The notes beneath the pieces were generated by a model. It worked only from the letters and a program-made list of their open reading frames with translations. It was not told the DNA's origin and did no database searches. A stretch of DNA of 64,000 nt. Source: Impatiens glandulifera (lineage: Eukaryota; Streptophyta; Magnoliopsida; Ericales; Balsaminaceae). The stretch lies in the NCBI RefSeq assembly GCF_907164915.1, contig NC_061862.1:122353533-122417532 (forward strand). Direction: 5' to 3'. Shown here piece after piece: positions 48,966 through 60,480 of the stretch. Positions within the stretch are counted from its first letter, which is position 1; each line of letters begins with the position of its first letter. The position numbers and the translations under genes were made by a program.

Positions 48966-50968
48966 TATTGGATTAAATTAAACAAAGAATAGAGAAAATT
49001 AATTAATTAAGAAATAATTAATTAACTTAAGAGAATATGCACAACATAATTTTGATGATGTAGTTTGAATAAAACTAAGTTGGGTTATTTGTCATTGTAC
49101 ATGTACAAATTTAAAGAAGATTGTCTATTTCAACGTCGTCTAACTCCTTTAGACGTGTTCTAAGAAGTGCGCAAGCAGATATCGTCTAACACCTTTAGAT
49201 GTGGTCTAAGGAGTGCGCGAGTATACGTCGTCTAACTCCTTTAGACATGGTCTAAGGAGTGCGCGAGCAAATGTTGTCTAACTCCTTTAGATGTGGTCTA
49301 AGGAGTGCTCGAGTAGACTTCGTTGAACTCCTTTACATGTGGTCTAAGGAGTGCGCGAGCAGACGTCGTCTAACTCCTTTAGACGTGGTCTAAGGAGTGC
49401 GCGAGGAAACGTCGTCTAACTCTTTTAGACATGGTCTAAGGAGTGCGCGAGCAGGCGTCGTCTAACTCCTTTAGACTTGGTCTAAGGAGTGCGCGAGCAG
49501 ACGTCGTCTAACTCCTTTAGACGTGGTCTAAGGAGTGCACAAGCAGATGCCGTCTAACTACTTTAGACGTGGTCTAAGGAGTGCGCGAGCAGATACCGTT
49601 TAACTCCTTTAGACGTGGTCTAAGAATTGCACGAGCAGACGCCGTCTAAATCTTTTAGACGTGGTCTAAGGAGTGCACGAGTAGACGCCGTCTAACTCCT
49701 TTAGACGTGGTCTAAGGAGTGCGCGAGTAGACGCCGTATAACTCCTTTAGATGTGGTATAAGGAGTGCACGAATAGAAGTCGTCTAACTCCTTTAGACGT
49801 GGTCTAAGAAGTGCACAAGTAGACGTCATCTAACTCCTTTAGACGTAGTCTAAGGAGTGCGCGAGTAGACGTTGTTTAACACCTTTAGACATGGTCTAAG
49901 GAGTGCGCAAGTAGACATCGTCTAACTCTTTTAGACGTGGTCTAAGGAGTGCGCGAGTAGACGCAATCTAACTCCTTTAGACGTGGTCTACGGAGTGCAC
50001 GTAGTTTGACGACGTCCGACTTATTAGACGTCCGAAGGATCGTCTGATTCTCTACTCAACTCGTCTGCAGTTCTCGTTTTCAACAGTCTAACAAGCCAAC
50101 TGATCTCAACAAATGAAAGACTTCAACGTACGCATTTATCATTCAAATTGCTCTCGTTGTTACTTTTTAGTACAACATAATATTAGAGGATATTCAGCGC
50201 ACTATCAGTCTTGTACGTTCACGATCCCAATGCTCACAGTCTGTTGTACTATCGTACTATTGGTGGCCGTTCAACGGACACATGACATGTGTCCATTAAG
50301 AATATTCGACCATTGGTGCTTTTCAAGTATAAATAGATTACCAAGGACAACGGACGAATCACCGGTTTATTAAGCTATCTCTAATTGATACAACTAATTC
50401 TTGAGGTCTCTCTCTAACCATCTGAATCTCTCATTTCTTGCATTCTTTCTTACTTGCTAAACACTCTGTACTATTAAATAATATCTAAAGCGTTGTGTTT
50501 ACATTCTTTGAGAGTAACCTGTAAATCCTCTACAGTTCTTTCTGTGTGAAATTTCAGTATTGTAAGTTGAATAGAGGTTGTTCTGTTCAACAGAGAGTTA
50601 ACTAGAAATTCAGAAGCAGGCAATTGTTAAGTCATTTGTTTTCTGATTGGGTTTGTGCAGTCACTGTACTAAATCAAAGTCTTCTAGTGAATATCCTTCC
50701 TATTGAGGAAGAATGGGTGACGTAGGAGTTTTATCTCCGAACATCCATAAAACTCTTTGTGTTATTTACTTTCTATTGCTTGCATTCATCTGCCTAACAC
50801 TTTAAATCCAACAAACTGTTCTGCACTTGAACTTGTTCAAGAGTTTGTGAAGATTTGTGAAGAGTAGAAACATATTTTAACTTCTAACAGAGTTAAAATC
50901 GAATTGAGAGTCAAAAGCTATTAACTATAGTCAGACCCTCGTCTCTATTATCAACACCGATCCTAACA
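48966..50968 (+). repeat. LTR 1 (2003 bp), probably the 3' LTR of the accessory-gene element
   Basis: Starts TATTGGATTAAATTAAAC (the second base G to A relative to the next LTR) and ends CACCGATCCTAACA. Contains a 46-bp array (49,130-50,010), a TATA box TATAAATA at 50328-50335, and the conserved core TTTATCTCCGAACA at 50730. It is followed with no gap by LTR 2. Confidence 0.85.
49130..50010. repeat. 46-bp minisatellite, about 19 units (LTR 1)
   Basis: The consensus unit begins GACGTCGTCTAACTCCTTTA and continues GACGTGGTCTAAGGAGTGCG CGAGCA. Each unit has an imperfect dyad ACTCCTTTAGAC / GTCTAAGGAGT and ACGT cores (GACGTC, GACGTGG). Differences between units are mostly C/T or G/A. Confidence 0.96.
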
Positions 50969-52628
50969 TGTTGGATTAAATTAAACAAAGAAAAGAGAAA
51001 ATTAATTAATTTAAGATAATATGTACAACATAGTTTTGATGATGTTGTTTGAATAAAACTAAGTTGGGTAATTTGCCGTTGTGCAGGTACAGATCTAAAG
51101 AAGTATGTCTATTCGGACATCGTCCAACATCATTAGACATGGTCTAATGAAGTGCGCGAGTAGACGTCGTCTAATTACTTTAGACGCGGACTAAGTAATG
51201 CGCGAGTAGACGTCGTCTAATTACTTTAGATGTGGTCTGAAGTAATGCGCGAGAAGACGTCGTCTAATTACTTTAGACGTGGTCTAAGAAATGCGCGAGC
51301 AGATGTCGACTAATTACTTTAGACGTGGTCTGAAGTAATGCGTGAGCAAATATCGTCTAATTACTTTAGACGTGGTCTAAGTAATGCGCGAGCAGACATT
51401 GTCTAATTACTTTCGGCGTGTTCTGAAGTAATGCGCAAGCAAACGTCGTCTAATTACTTTAGACTTGGTCTAAGTAATGCGCAAGTAGATGTCGTCTAAT
51501 TACTTTAGACGTGGTTTAAGTAATGCGCGAGCAGACGTCGTCTAATTACTTTAGACATTGGTTTAAGTAATGCGCGAGCAGACGTCGTCTAATTACTTTA
51601 GACTTGGTCTAAGTAATGTGCGAGCATACATCGTCTAAATTCATTAGACGTAGTCTAAAGAAGTGCGTAGTCGGATGTCGTCCGACTTCATCAGACGTAC
51701 GAAGGAGCATCTGATTATCTACTCAGCTCGCCTATAGTTCTCGTTTTTAACAGTCTGACATGTCAGCTCAAGTAACGAATGAACAACTTCCACGTACACC
51801 ATTATTATCCAAATTGCCTTTTTTGTACATTTCCAGTACAACACGATCTTAAAGAACATTCGGCGCACTACTGGTCTGGTACGACCACGATCCCAACGAT
51901 AATTTCTCTACTGTACCATCTCGTATTATTGATGGTCGTCCAATGGTTTGATGACACATGTCCAATAGAAAATTCGACCGTTAGTGGTTTTCAAGTATAA
52001 ATAACTATCCAAGGATAATGGATGAATTACTCTCACGCACTCGGTTAACTGATCTTTGAGCTCTCTCTAATTATCTCAATCTATCAGTTCTTGCATTCTT
52101 GCTTACTTGTTGAATTGTTGAACACTCTGTACTAATTAAGAATCTCTAAAGTGTTGTGTTTACATTCTTTGAGAGTACTTTGTAATTATTCTACTGTTCT
52201 TTCTATGTGAAATTTCAGTGTTATAAATTGATCAGAGGTTGTTCTGTTCAACAGAGAGTTAGCTAGAAGTTCAGAAGTAGGTGGTTGTTAAGTCTTGTAT
52301 TTTCTGAATGGGTTTGTGTAATCTCTATATAAATCAAAGTATTCTAGTGAATATCCTTCTTGTTGATGAAAAAAGGGTGATGTATGAGTTTTATCTCCGA
52401 ACATCCATAAAACTCCCTGTGTTTTTTGCTTTTTGTTGCTTGTATTCATTCATCTGACGCTTCAAATCCAGCAAACTATTCCGCACTTAAACTCGCTCAA
52501 GAGCTTGCGGAGATTTGCAAAGAAAAGAAACAGATCTTAATCCCTCACAAGATTAACATCGAATCGAAAGTTGAAATTTGTTAACTATAGTCAAACCCCA
52601 TCTCTATAGTCGAAAACCGATCCTTTCA
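50969..52628 (+). repeat. LTR 2 (1660 bp), 5' LTR of gag copy 2
   Basis: Starts TGTTGGATTAAATTAAAC, immediately after the CA of LTR 1, and ends GATCCTTTCA. TATA box TATAAATA at 51996-52003; conserved core at 52390. Followed by a primer-binding site and gag copy 2. Confidence 0.88.
51117..51665. repeat. 46-bp minisatellite, about 12 units (LTR 2)
   Basis: Same period and layout as the LTR 1 array, but the dyad arms read ATTACTTTAGAC / GTCTAAGTAAT. The first unit, and a mutated last unit, use a third arm type, (T)CATTAGAC / GTCTAATGA. Confidence 0.96.
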
Positions 52629-52630
52629 AG

Positions 52631-52642
52631 TGGTATCAGAGA
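52631..52642 (+). other. Primer-binding site, initiator-Met type (mutated)
   Basis: TGGTATCAGAGA, two bases after LTR 2. The canonical site, seen at 62833, ends in GC. Confidence 0.85.
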
Positions 52643-52707
52643 AAGGTTTTCTATTCTCAAGCATCATCAGATTCCTGAACCATGTCTACTATCATCAACA
52701 TAATCCT

Positions 52708-54029
52708 TGATAAGATAATTTTTTTTTTCAAAACACAATTTTTCTCAAACTTTTCAAAAAAAATTTCTAAGTCATTTTCCAAAAATCCGGCCAAATGAAC
52801 TATTGAAGAAACCGGCCTACATTTTCAACCTTGCATGGTTTTGAATATTTTAAATAAAATAATCAAAAAGGGAGAAATTGTTAGATAAATTAGACCGGTT
52901 AAAATAAGAACTTAACAAAATAAACTTCCTGTGCAGGAGAACGGTTAAAGAATCAGGATCGGTCAAGTAATTCAACCGGTCAAGCAACACAACCGGCCAA
53001 GAACCTAACCGATCAGGAAGACATGACCGGTCAGAAGAGAAGGCCAAAACTGTTGGTCATCCGGTTAACCGGAAGTCATCAGGTTAATCTAAACAACCGA
53101 TCGGTGCAAATAGATACTTTGAGTATTTGTTGAAGATGATACCAAAGGGACAGATCATAGTATTGCCATATTCATACAAGTCTGAGGATAATCTGCAGGC
53201 TGCAGAAGATCGTCCGACAAGATCTTCCCACTCTGGGATAAATCAGAGGCGCAACCCTCCAGGTGCAGGCAACTGTCCAACCGACAATTGCCATATTAAG
53301 TAAAAGACAAACCTAGACGGTTTGACCTATACACTGGAAGCCTAGACCGCCAGGTCTGAATCACTGAACCTCTGCTCAACCAATCAGATTCAAGGAAAAG
53401 AAATGTGACCGTTGGCACATTTCACCTATAAAAGAAGGAGCTGAAAAGGAGTAAATGCAGTTTTACAAGTTACAAGAGAAAACATTCAAGAGTTACACCA
53501 ACCCAAGTTATAAGTGGTCTTTATCTCTATAAATTAAAAGAGTTTAAGTGTGTATTTGAAGTCAGATTACAATTTCGGGGAGAATTGTACGAGTGTTATC
53601 GAACAGAAAATAATTCTCGATCGGATTGTGTTTGTGTATTCCTTAGTGAATATCCTTCTCGCGGTTTCGAGAGGAAGGGGTGACGTAGGAGTTTTATCTC
53701 CGAACAACCATAAAAACCTGTCTTGTTATTTACTTTCTGCCGGCTTTACATACTAACCGATCATACCTAAACCGATTTACTGAATCTCGAAACCGACTCA
53801 CCAAACTCCAAACCGACTTTATCCAAATCCGGTTCTATTCATCCTGTGTGTGTGCTGCTTCAACTTGAAACAAACCACTTCCGCACTTGAACTCGATTTA
53901 ATGGTTTGTGACAGTTTGTGTAGTATTGAAACCCCGGTGTTAATCTCTAACCGGATTAATCACCAACCGTTAAGTGACACGCGTTAACAGGCCAACCCCG
54001 GTTCCCCAGCCGCGACCTAGATCTTAATA
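52708..54029 (+). mobile_element. Second internally deleted LTR element, in the gag copy 2 leader
   Basis: Flanked by ATCCT at 52703-52707 and 54030-54034. Removing it and one ATCCT gives CATAATCCTAATGTTCTC, the same length as the uninterrupted leader of copy 3 (TATAATCATAATGTTCTC). The insert starts TGATAAGATAATT, then interior sequence, a polypurine tract AAAAAGGGAGAAA, and an LTR starting TGTTAGATAAATTAG at 52879 and ending GATCTTAATA. The LTR has TATAAAAG at 53427-53434, repeated ACCGGTCAA words and the shared core at 53693. Its first bases resemble the LTR start, suggesting a 5' LTR stub fused to the interior end. Confidence 0.8.
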
Positions 54030-54034
54030 ATCCT

Positions 54035-55996
54035 AATGTTCTCAAGGGAAAGTTATGACCACTGGAAGTTGAGAATGCACGCTCATTTGGTTGCCTTAGA
54101 TGATGACATGTGGAATGTCAACACCAAAGGCCCAATAAAGATAATGAAGGTCAACTCCACCAACAACCCTGAAGGTACTCTTATGATGAAGGAGAAACCA
54201 AGGTCCGAGAGGACCACTAAAGATAAGAGGAAAATAACTTAGACAACATGGTAAAAGATATCCTCTACAAGACACTAGGGAAACATGTTCATTAAGATCA
54301 CCACTTGCACCTTGTCAAAGAAATTTGGGAGAGGTTGACCCAACTGTGCGAGGGCAATGGGAAAACAAAAGAAAACAAACTCATGGTTTCCACGCAATAG
54401 TTCGACATCATCAAAATGCGTTCAGGGAGAAAATGACTGATTTCGATGAAATATTCATCAAGATCGTCTTTGATCTCACTAAACTAGGCAAGATCTAAAG
54501 CAACAGAGAGGTTGCAATCAAAGTCATGCGTGCTCTGCCCAGATAATGAGACATAAAGACAATGGCCATGAGAAAGTCCAAGGACCTCAACAAGATGAAA
54601 CTGCATGATCTGTCGCTGATCTGAAGGCCTAAGGGTTTGAGTTAAACTATAGGAATGAAGAGGAGCCATCCACATCATCTATCTTGACCAAGGCGCTTGT
54701 GACTGTAGAGTAGCCACCTGCCGCCAATGCTGTGAACTCTGCTAAGCAAATCAACAACGATGCCATAGCTCTTATCGTGAAAAAATTCGGAAAATTCATG
54801 AAGAAGATCAATCCTAACTCAAGCTCTTCAAATAATAATAATAATAATAATAAGAGTGATTACAAGACTAACTTGAAGTGTTTTAACTATGATAAATAGG
54901 ATACTTCAAGGCTGAATTCAGGAAACTGAAGCGTGATGACAAACGAAAGGATGATAAGAAGAACAAGGAGCAGAAGGCTCTGATGGCTGTTGTAAGCAAA
55001 GCAGGGTGGTCCAAAAGCGATTCGGATGACTCATCATTCAGTGACAGTGATGATGAAGTTGTTACTTGCTTCATGGCAGAGGACGAATCTGAGGTATTTG
55101 ACTTCTCCTCAGATAAGTTCACAAGAGAGGACTTAACATGGTCATTAAGTACAAGAAGTTGTCAGACTCTTTCAATGAGATGAGATTGAAAAATGAAACT
55201 GATAACATCATTTCATCTCAAACTTCTTAATCAAAAGATTTTTAAAACAAAATGGCCGAGCTCTCATCTGAGAATGAGAAGCTCAAGAAAAAGATTCAAA
55301 CACTTTCGTCTGAGAACCAACGTTTAACTTATGTGGTCAATTCCTGGATAAAGTGTGGGAAGCAGTCAGATAGCAGATTAGTTTGTTGAGGCCTTCTAGA
55401 TGCAAATCTGGTTTAGGATATGACAATGGCAGCCCAGACAAGTTATCTAAAAAGTTAAACCCGACGAAGGACAAGCTTAAGACAATAATCTTTGTCAGGG
55501 GTAGTTTAACTAATAAAAGAAATGATCTAATCTGTGAGGATCTAACTTTAAAGGATGAGATCATTTATGTGAAGCCAACTGAAAGCTGGTTGAAGCCCAA
55601 AAAGGGGTAGTCAGCAAGTCTAGAACACTAAAACTTGACAAAAAGTCAAGAAATTTTCGACAAAGACCATCCTCTAAAATTAACAGATCAACTGCTGGCA
55701 GGAAGACGTCCGTCAAGCCTAAATCATACGCACTTCTCACAACACAAAATGAGAAATCAATCAAAATAACACAAATCTGGATTCTCAAGGGACTGGTCAA
55801 CCATGGACCCAATTGAATGTGGGTACCAAAAGCTGTAAATATATTTATTTGTAGGTACATCAGGACAAGTGCTTGGAGGAATCCATCTGGTATCTAGACA
55901 ATGGTTGTTCCAGACACATGACTGGTGATAGACGACTACTAACCGAAGTTACAAAGTGCACTGGGCCTAAGATCACCTTTGGTGATAACAACAAAT
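54035..55996 (+). pseudogene. Copia gag and start of protease (copy 2)
   Basis: Contains YDHWKLRMHAHLVALDDDMW, then many stops and shifts, an Asn run, and a zinc knuckle that has lost its second Cys (CFNYDK), its His and its last Cys (TTC). A Lys-rich and Ser/Asp-rich stretch (KSDSDDSSFSDSDDEVV) and the coiled-coil extension follow. Protease begins at about 55,876 (IWYLDNGCSRHMTGDRRLL; the active-site Ser of DSG is Asn here) and is cut off at about 55,996, where a gypsy fragment begins. Confidence 0.88.
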
Positions 55997-57052
55997 CCAA
56001 ACACGGTCAACGATCCTCAAATCGTATTAATCGGCCACAATTTAAACCCCAAAAAATGTCTGGAAATTGTTAATCTACTAAAAGAAAAAAAAGATGTCTT
56101 CACATGGACATGCCAAGCATTGATCCAAAGATCACACAACATCATATTCCTCTATATCCTAACGTTAAGCCAATAAAGCAAAAGCTCAGATAGATGAAAG
56201 AGAAAGTCATGAACATAATCTGGGAAGAATTCCAAAAGCAACTTGATGCTAGATTTCTCGAGGTAGTGGAATATCCTATCTGGATTGCCAACGTAGTCCT
56301 TATCCTTATGGAAGACGGAAAACTATGTTTGTGTATGTGTGTAGATTATTGGGATCTAAACAACGCCATCCCTAAAGATCATTTTCCGCTACTACACATC
56401 GACATACTAGTCGATCACGCCACTGGTAATGAATTATTTTCGTTCATGGACGGATTTTAAGGATACAACCAAATCTTAATGGCCTCACAAGACAAGGAAA
56501 AGACCACGTTTATAACAAAAGTATAAACTTTCTATTATAGGGTCATGCTTTTCAGTCTTAAGAACGAGAGAACCACCTATCAAAGGGTAAGTATCATGAT
56601 CATTCACGACGTGATCTACAAGAAAGTGGAAGTATATGTTGATGACATGATTTCAAGTCAAAGGATCGAGATGGACATGACCTAAACCTCGAAAAAATCT
56701 TGCAACGAATCAGAAAATATCAGCTACGACACGAATATGTCGATCCTCGAAACGAAAGAAAGGTTCGAGGAATTTTGGGTAAAATCCAAAACATTAGTCG
56801 ATTCATCAATAAGCTTACTATTACTATGACATGCGATCTGTTGTTTAAGCTACTAAAGAAAGACCAAAAGTTTGTATGGAATGAACACTGTCAACTAGCC
56901 TTTGACAGAATCAAGGATTATTTAAAATCCCCTCCTATACCCATGCCGTCGGGATCCAGTATTCTTCTCATCCTTTATTACTATAATAGACACAACCATG
57001 GGAAGCCTATTGGCTCAAGATAACGAGGTCAAACTCGAAACGCTGCTATAGT
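55997..57052 (+). pseudogene. Ty3/gypsy RT-RNase H fragment
   Basis: Sequence in order: SIDPKITQHHI, NVKPIKQKLRQMKEK, ARFLEVVEYPIWIANVVL, CVDYWDLNNAIPKDHFPL, LFSFMDGF, YNQILMASQDKEKTTF, VEVYVDDMISSQ (RT active site YVDD at about 56,637), and then the RNase H start (ISRFINKLTITMTC, KFVWNEHCQLAFDRIKDYL, PVLY-like, MGSLLAQ). This is the usual gypsy order. Stops and shifts abound. The left end abuts Copia protease and the right end abuts the CACTA-like terminus. Confidence 0.85.
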
Positions 57053-58345
57053 ATCACTGGTAAAAAAATGATTTTTACTAACAGACCTTACCGAAGGTTT
57101 TTATAAACTTTCGAAAATGATCTCGAGAGGAAGAAATCTTTCGTTATTAAAAATAGATTCTGAGAGTCGTGTAAAACCTTCGGTTTTACAAATTTTTACT
57201 TGCAAAGAACTTTCGGTTTCTCCTTTCCCAAAAACCATAATAATTCTAAGTGTTGAAAATGGGGTAATTGCGAAGGTTATTCTAATAACTCAGTTTTACC
57301 TTTCCTGAGATTGTTAATTGCGAAAGTTTTCCAATAAACCTTCGGTTTTGATTCAACCCCAAAAATGAAAAATAATTATAGGTTTGGGAATGATTAATTG
57401 CGACGGTTTTCCAATAAACCTTCGGTTTTGATTCATCCCAAAACTTTTAAAAATAATTCTAAGTTTGCGAATGATTAATTGCGAAGGTTTTCTTATAAAC
57501 CTTCGGTTTTGACTCGGGTTCAAAACCGAAAGTTATATGAAAACTTTCTGGAATGACCTATTTAAATTAAAAAACCCTACTTCTTCTCTTATTCTCTTCT
57601 TCTTTCCGATGTTTCTCTTTTCCCTCTCTCTCTCTCCGATTTCTCTTCCGCACGCGCCGCCTCCACCTCCTTCTCTTCTTCTTCTTCTTCTTCTCTTCTC
57701 CTTCCGCCCGTGCCGACGCCCTCAACGGAACCACCTTCGTCTCGCCTTCAAATCAAGGAAAAAACCGAAAGTTATTCATATACTTCTCAATTTTTCTTCA
57801 AAAGGAAAACCGAGAGTTGTAGGTAAATCTTTCGGTTTTTCCCATTGAAGAAAAATCGAAAGTTCTTCATATACCTCTCGGTTTTACCTTTTGAAGAAAA
57901 ACCGAGAGTTGTAAGTAAATCTTTCGATTTTTCTCATACACCTCTCAGGTTTATTTGAAAAGGAAAAACCGAGAGTTATATGGAACATCTTTCGGTTTTT
58001 CATGAAAGGGGAAAACTGAAAGTTTTTCATATACCTCTCGGTTTTTTTAAAAAGGGAAAACCGAGAGTTAATTGGAAAACTTTCGATTTTTCTTCTGAGG
58101 GAAAAACCGAAAGTTAATAGGAAAACTTTCGATTTTTCTCTTTGAAGTAAAACTGAAAGTTTTCTAATTAAATCTCGGTTTTTCTCTCGGTTTCTAAACC
58201 GAAAACTCTACGATATCTCTCGGTTAATGCCAAATTATATTTACCAAAAGAGTTAATACCGAGGAATGGCGAGAGTCACCCAAACTTTCGGTATTAGGTA
58301 AATACCGAAAGATATAGGGTCATTACTGAGAGTTATTACTCTCAG
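57051..58345 (+). mobile_element. CACTA-like terminus with hairpin sub-terminal array
   Basis: Starts CACTGGTAAAAAAATGATTTTT, similar to plant CACTA ends, followed by dozens of short inverted and direct motifs. These are CGAAGGTTTT..AAACCTTCGGTTTT (57,060-57,530) and AACCGAGAGTT..CTTTCGGTTTTTC (57,750-58,330). Between them (57,560-57,760) is a CT-rich, GC-richer leader-like stretch with a frame encoding Pro/Leu runs, possibly a captured host leader. The opposite end with CCAGTG was not found, so the element may be truncated or interrupted by the Harbinger remains. Confidence 0.55.
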
Positions 58346-58721
58346 GTTTGTATTCATGAAATATTATTCTATTATTAGATCTCCACCGTTAAAAGAGATT
58401 TTTAGTTTTAACATATATTAATTAGTACTGCTTCAGAAGGAGTTAGTTTGAAAAGAATAATAATAATAATTGAATTTATAATTATAATTATTATTATCAC
58501 ATGTATATGTGTATTTGTTTGGTAGGATATTTAAGTTATAAATAAAAATAATAATAGTAATTGAAATTATAATTCTAGTTATCATTATTACGTACAATAT
58601 TTGTTTGGTAGGATATTTAAGTTATATAGATGATGTATACGTGGTACTATAGATACGATAGTACATTAAGATAATCTTACCTGCTGGATTTTATAATAAT
58701 CATCTCCTTTCATCTAGGAAA
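58346..58721. other. AT-rich spacer with a direct repeat
   Basis: TTTGTTTGGTAGGATATTTA occurs at about 58,515 and again at about 58,601. No gene. Confidence 0.6.
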
Positions 58722-59470
58722 ATGAGTTTTCCAAATTGGCAAAGTATTGCTCCAAATACTGCGAAGTGGGAAGTATGTCCCGAAAGAGCAACCTACTTTC
58801 TTGAACTATTAGTCATTGAAAAAGAGAATACAAAACTCGTAGAAGGAGGGCTTCGGAAACCCACATGTGAAATGTTGGCTGAATGATTTTGGGAGAGATT
58901 TCGAATTTATCACACAAATGATCAATTCAAAAACCAAAAAAATTAAATTATGGAACTTGATATATCGATAATAATATTTCAATTGAAATTAGAAAGTCAA
59001 TACATAATAAATTTTTATTGTACTCAAATTTTATTGTAATGTATTTTTTTCTGAATTGGAAAGGGCTATTAAAATTAAAAAACAAGCAAATAGCAGATTA
59101 TGAATTGTTGGAAAAAAATTTGGGGTTCATCGTGCTGCTACTATTGAAAATATGGAACACGCATTAAATATAGACGAGGGGTCTGGAAATTCTGATAAAA
59201 CCATTGATGTATATTTTCATGACCCACTTGTTGGTAACTAGAGCCAAGAAACGGAGTCTAATTATGAAAATTCAGGGACTAAACAAAAAGTGTGTTCATC
59301 CATTGTACTAAACAAAAAAAAAATGCATAGTTATCTCCTTCCAAAAAATGTAATTTCTATGTTCTTTCAAGAGAAAGATAAGTACAAAGAGAAATCTGAC
59401 TACATGAATATATTAAAATCGTATGAACACATGAATGATAATATGTAGTTTGCACACGATTCTGCAAATC
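58722..59470 (+). pseudogene. Myb/SANT-like protein of a PIF/Harbinger element
   Basis: From ATG 58722: MSFPNWQSIAPNTAKWEVCP, YFLELLVIEKENTKLVEGGL, ending in a stop at about 58,883 but continuing WERFRIYHTNDQFKNQ. This matches the Myb/SANT-like DNA-binding domain (a W-x2-6, F-x-E-L, T-x-F/GGLRK pattern) encoded beside Harbinger transposases. The C-terminal part (59,090-59,460), with an acidic stretch, is readable but broken. In working elements this protein helps the transposase bind and enter the nucleus. Confidence 0.7.
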
Positions 59471-60480
59471 CATCAGTGGGGTCTCAACCTACTATAAGGA
59501 AGTGTATAGAACAATGCTTAAAGTACACAAAATTAGTAGCAGATTAGAGATGTACAGGGTTAGAGTAAATGTTTTTAGTGCCCATCTAGATCATATGGTT
59601 AGTTTCTTGGCAATTGATGATCAAGAAGAACAATTAGATTATCTTCGGTTCATAGTTGCTGGAAATAAGCATATCCGTCCAGGAACAATGAATAAAGATC
59701 TCCCAAGTCATCAGCCCTATGACCTTAATTTTCCACCATACTATCCTTACCCACCACTATCAGATTATTGATTTGTTATATTCGTTATACATAAATTACG
59801 CACCACTATCCCAAAATTATGTGTACACAATTGTATTGGTGTTATAGATGACAGTCACGTGGAAGTGTATCCTAAAGTAGAAAATTTGTATTGTTGGCGT
59901 GGATGATCGGGGCACACAACCACTAACGTAATAATAATATGTAACCATGATATCATGTTCACTTATTTTATGTTTAGTGTAGAAGGATCAATGCACGAAT
60001 CTATTGAGATTGATATAGCACGACATACTCCTCAATATCATTTTCAACATCCACTCTCGGGTTCGTTAATTAAACACATATCATGTTTATTGTAAATAAT
60101 ACTATAAATAATTATTAATTTGTTACAGGGAAATATTATCTGGTTGATTCTGGGTATTCGAATCAAATAGGGTATTTATCCCCATATCCTTGAACAAATT
60201 ATCATCCTCATCATTTCAGAGGAGTACTTCTTTCTACGAGAAAAGAGATGTTCAATACGCAACACTCTTCATACAAATCAACCATGGAGAGGACATTCGG
60301 AATTTGGAAAAATAAGTGGCAAATTATCTAAAAGGAGGATCATTACATGGATTTAATTTTAAGAAACAACTTCGAATAATTCAAGTAATTGTAGGTTTAC
60401 ATAATTTTGTTCGGAAGAATAATATAGAAGTCACAAATGAACCAATTGAATCAGGTGGTGCATGGGTAGACAACAAAGTT
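59471..60480 (+). pseudogene. PIF/Harbinger DDE transposase
   Basis: N-terminal HTH-like region is poor. The core is readable: CIGVIDDSHVEVYP (first Asp at about 59,847), FSVEGSMHESIEIDIA, then an apparent GT-AG intron at 60,061-60,128. After it come GKYYLVDSGYSNQIGYLSPY (second Asp at 60146-60148), FNTQHSSYKSTMERTFGIWKNKW (Glu at 60287-60289) and a final ILRNNF. All three catalytic residues remain, but there are stops and shifts (for example after GYLSPYP). The terminal inverted repeats were not identified. Confidence 0.85.

Noticed and set aside
42640..51665. 46-bp regular repeats considered as a CRISPR array
   Set aside because: There are no unique spacers; units are contiguous and degenerate, and the setting is a plant LTR.
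57537..57848. 103-codon frame with Pro and Leu runs as a host gene
   Set aside because: It lies in a CT-rich leader-like stretch between hairpin arrays, with no conserved domain; more likely a captured leader.
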